Assembly (NCBI GenBank): GCA_050179685.1
Contig: JBFXEW010000001.1
Coordinates: 186,001-250,000, forward strand
DNA from: GWE2-40-63 sp050179685
GTDB lineage: Bacteria; Bacteroidota; Bacteroidia; Bacteroidales; SZUA-534
Direction: 5' to 3'
DNA length: 64,000 nucleotides
Shown here: positions 61,510 through 64,000 of the stretch, in pieces
How positions within the stretch are numbered: the first letter of the stretch is position 1
Layout: every line of letters begins with the position of its first letter
Translations under genes and position numbers: made by a program
The notes under the pieces: generated by a model
What the model was told of the DNA's origin: nothing
The model's input: the letters and a program-made list of their open reading frames with translations, nothing else
Databases searched by the model: none

Positions 61510-64000
61510 CTATTTTGCAAGTAGTATTTGTTCTGTAAAAAGGTGTTCCGATGATTGTATTCTTAAAATATAAACTCCTGCTTTGGCCTGCGACAAATCG
61601 ATACGTGTTTCAAGCTGATGGAGTTCTTTTTGTAAAACAATTCGCCCTCTTAAATCGGTAATTGTCATACTCATACCCGGACTTACCTGATGTAATAATA
61701 TGGCAAACTCACCGCGACTTGGGTTTGGATAAATACTGCTTACCAAAGCATGCTCTGTGTTGATTCCAACAGCAAGCATCACTACATCGACGGTAAGGTC
61801 GGCGTCAACAACTGAAAGTGTGCCCTGATATTCCTCAAAAGCCTCGGGCTTACTAATGCTAAATGGAGCTTCACTTACAGGCATTATTTCGGTATAAACT
61901 GCTTTACCGCTTACATCCGTTAGCTTCGATTCGCTGTTAAACAATACCGTAGCTCCTTCAACGGGATTTCCATCTTCATCGAGCACGTTAAAAGTAACCG
62001 TATAGCTTTCATCGACCCGAATGGTAAATTCAACGGTATAAACCAACTGGGTTTCGCCATCTTCGGCGGTAACCGTGATTGTGGCAGTACCCGGAAGCTC
62101 TGAAGCCTGAACAACATCAACCAAAGCGTTGGCATCGCTTGCCGTGGCTGCAACTACAGGAATCGTAGTGGTACCCGTGGGCAATTCCACTTTATAACTA
62201 AGCTTTGTTGCATCAAATTCTTCGAGTTTCACACCGTCAACCATAAGGGTGCTTAAGGTGGCATCGTTGTTTGGTGCCAGGGTAAAGCTTACCGAATAAG
62301 TTAACTGTGTTTGACCATCCTCGGCAGTTACCCGAATTGTTGCTGTGCCCGGTATGGCTTCGGCTTGTGTTATGTCGAGCGTTGCGTTTAAATCAGTTGA
62401 ACTGGCTGCCACTACCGGCAAGTCTGTTGTTCCATAAGGCAGGATTACCTGATAGTCAAAAGTATTGGCGTCGAAACTGCTTATTGCTTCACCATTCACG
62501 GTAATTCCGTGTAAGGTAGCGTCGTTATTCGGTGCCACACTAAATTTAACCGTATAGCTTTGTTGTGTTCCCCCGTCTTCAGCCGTAACAAGTACCGTTG
62601 CTTCTCCTGGTAATTGGGTAGCCTGAGTGATTTCCATACTGGCATTGGCATCATTTGTCGTTGCACTAACTACGGGTATTGTGGATGTTCCGTAAGGCAG
62701 CTCAACCTCATAAACCCATACTGCCGGAGCAAAACCGGTAAGAGGAAGTTCATCGACGCTTAAACTGCTTAAGCTGGCATCGTGGCCTAAAGACGCATCC
62801 ACAAAGGTAACTTTGTAAGTAAGTACCGTAGTGTTGTCCTCGGCTGTTACCTGAATACTTGCAGATCCGGGAACCGCTGTCGCCTGAACAATAGTAAGCG
62901 AAGCCTTGGTATCGCTGGCAATTGCACTAACCACAGGAATACTTTGGTTTGAAACGGAAAAAACATATTCCAAAGTACCCGGAGCAAATCCGGCCAACGC
63001 TTGTCCATCAATCAGAATATCACTTAAGGTAGCATCATTATTTAAGGCTACACTGAAATGAATGGTGTAGGTAAGTGTGGTTTCATTGTCTTCGGCAGTA
63101 ACTTTTACCGAAGCATCGCCCGGTAACTGAGTGGCCTGGGTAAGCACCACATTGGCTTTAGCATCGGCAGCTACTGCTGCTATTACAGGCACTGTTGTAG
63201 TTCCGTAGGGCAACACCACCGAATATTCATACTGGTTTGCTGCAAAGCCTTCCAAAGCAGTTCCATTATAGCTTAAGCTGCTTAAGGTTGCATCGGTATT
63301 GTAAGGTGTAACTGTAAATTGTACGGTATAGGTTTGTTGTGTTACTCCGTCTTGTGCAGTAACCGTAATACTTGTAGTACCCGGCAAGTTTGTGGCTGCA
63401 ATAATCCCGATGCTTGCATTTGCATCAGTAGCGGTGGCAACAAGCACAGGAACTTCAGTAGTACCTGCCGGCAGACTTATCGAATAAGTCAACACGGATG
63501 AATCAAAACCATCCAATGGCGTTCCATCGAGGGTTATTGCGCTCAGGCTGGCGTCGTTCGACGGGAAAGACAGATCAGTTGCAAAACGCGCCGTAATATA
63601 ATTTCCAGTGGTTCTGCTATGAGCAATACCACTAATGTTACCGGTGGTTTCCGGCAACACTGCTCCGATATAATCGGCATCGTAAAAGTTTGTATAGAAA
63701 TTAGCTGTGTTTGTCTGATCGCTTAATGTATAGCTCGTTCCCGTAGCAAACTTCAGGCTGCCATCGGCCTGACTAAATGTTACATCTTCAAAAGTAAGCA
63801 ATTCTGCTTCATAGGCTTCAAAATCGGAGGCAAAGGCTTCCAAGCTTACTACTTCGGGAAGGATTACTGTACCTGCTCCGGAACTTGCACCCGGATCGGC
63901 TGATGGTATCAGTTGTAACATTCCTCCATATTCCGTTAGCGAACCTTCAATGCCGCTTATACTAGCTCCAATTGTGTAAGCTGAAGAAATTTTTGCGGCA
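61510..64000 (-). CDS. Cell-surface/secreted T9SS cargo with cadherin-like repeats (5' end missing)
   Basis: The reading frame continues upstream of the first Met at 63921 to the window edge without a stop, so the N-terminus lies outside and at least 830 residues are seen. The first visible part (IEGSLTEYGGMLQLIPSAD and VSLEAFASDFEAYEAELLTFEDV) looks like an OB-fold domain of secreted Bacteroidota proteins. Six tandem repeats of about 85 residues follow. Each has (N)DA(T/S)L near its start and a later LP.GTT..PV, TQATxLPG and VTAEDG.TQ.TYTV, the pattern of cadherin-like beta-sandwich domains. A carboxypeptidase-regulatory-like segment (GNPVEGATVLFNSES) comes next. The end is a T9SS type A sorting domain (SIYPNPSRGEFAILL, DLRGRIVLQKEL, AGVYILRIQS). 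No catalytic domain is visible. Confidence 0.88.
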   Translation of the reverse strand, partial: AAKISSAYTIGASISGIEGSLTEYGGMLQLIPSADPGASSGAGTVILPEVVSLEAFASDFEAYEAELLTFEDVTFSQADGSLKFATGTSYTLSDQTNTANFYTNFYDADYIGAVLPETTGNISGIAHSRTTGNYITARFATDLSFPSNDASLSAITLDGTPLDGFDSSVLTYSISLPAGTTEVPVLVATATDANASIGIIAATNLPGTTSITVTAQDGVTQQTYTVQFTVTPYNTDATLSSLSYNGTALEGFAANQYEYSVVLPYGTTTVPVIAAVAADAKANVVLTQATQLPGDASVKVTAEDNETTLTYTIHFSVALNNDATLSDILIDGQALAGFAPGTLEYVFSVSNQSIPVVSAIASDTKASLTIVQATAVPGSASIQVTAEDNTTVLTYKVTFVDASLGHDASLSSLSVDELPLTGFAPAVWVYEVELPYGTSTIPVVSATTNDANASMEITQATQLPGEATVLVTAEDGGTQQSYTVKFSVAPNNDATLHGITVNGEAISSFDANTFDYQVILPYGTTDLPVVAASSTDLNATLDITQAEAIPGTATIRVTAEDGQTQLTYSVSFTLAPNNDATLSTLMVDGVKLEEFDATKLSYKVELPTGTTTIPVVAATASDANALVDVVQASELPGTATITVTAEDGETQLVYTVEFTIRVDESYTVTFNVLDEDGNPVEGATVLFNSESKLTDVSGKAVYTEIMPVSEAPFSISKPEAFEEYQGTLSVVDADLTVDVVMLAVGINTEHALVSSIYPNPSRGEFAILLHQVSPGMSMTITDLRGRIVLQKELHQLETRIDLSQAKAGVYILRIQSSEHLFTEQILLAK

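Overview
The window is chromosomal DNA from a member of the Bacteroidota, most likely an environmental (marine or sediment) relative of the Marinilabiliales/Prolixibacteraceae. Grounds: a SusC/SusD pair, a PorX regulator and a PorW/SprE-type lipoprotein of the type IX secretion system (T9SS), a protein with a T9SS type A C-terminal sorting domain, DUF4271 beside hemD, a sigma-54 regulator/LptE/SecG/GroESL gene order, AT-rich DNA, and Bacteroidota-type TAnnTTTG promoter elements. No rRNA, tRNA, CRISPR array, phage or insertion sequence was seen.

Layout. 1-6917 (minus): a polysaccharide utilisation locus of a duplicated PKD-type surface lipoprotein, SusC, SusD and a GH30-like glycosidase cut by the left edge. 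The combination suggests a beta-glucan such as laminarin. 6918-7489: intergenic DNA holding an exact 22-bp-period tandem array and other repeats. 7490-12619 (minus): groEL, groES, secG, a TPR protein, lptE and a sigma-54 activator. 12944-13774: an unrecognised lipoprotein. 14067-18216 (plus): rplM-rpsI-rpsB-tsf and pyrH-frr. 18288-21271 (plus): a TPR sensor kinase and a MORN-repeat protein. 21367-24874 (minus): succinate dehydrogenase/fumarate reductase. 25215-31062: a conserved unknown, a CheY-like regulator, porX and porW. 31250-32494: a radical SAM enzyme.

32888-51003 is a surface-polysaccharide region. Ten tightly packed minus-strand genes (48453 down to 36610) encode glycosyltransferases, a two-domain oxidoreductase, a PaaK/CapK-like adenylating enzyme, a LegB-like dehydratase, a sugar nucleotidyltransferase, an epimerase, a methyltransferase, an alpha/alpha-toroid protein and a flippase. 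They are flanked by two more glycosyltransferases, a UDP-GlcNAc 2-epimerase and a YfhO-like membrane protein. No Wzy polymerase, initiating phosphoglycosyltransferase or Wza/Wzc export gene is recognisable, so the cluster either depends on other loci or makes a short glycan.

51084-58285: an S41 protease, rnpA, hemD and DUF4271 (minus), then an OmpA-type lipoprotein, a radical SAM/SPASM protein and an outer-membrane beta-barrel protein (plus). 58336-61319 (minus): a three-gene unit of a GH3-type adenylating enzyme, a secreted propeller-like protein and a HAD phosphatase. 61510-64000 (minus): a large T9SS cargo protein with six cadherin-like beta-sandwich repeats, open at the right edge.

The items most worth following up are the 22-bp array upstream of the glycan locus, the duplicated PKD lipoprotein, and the polysaccharide operon with its unusual enzyme combination. 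Several starts were moved inward from the longest open frame where a signal peptide, promoter or terminator argues for it; this is stated in each entry.
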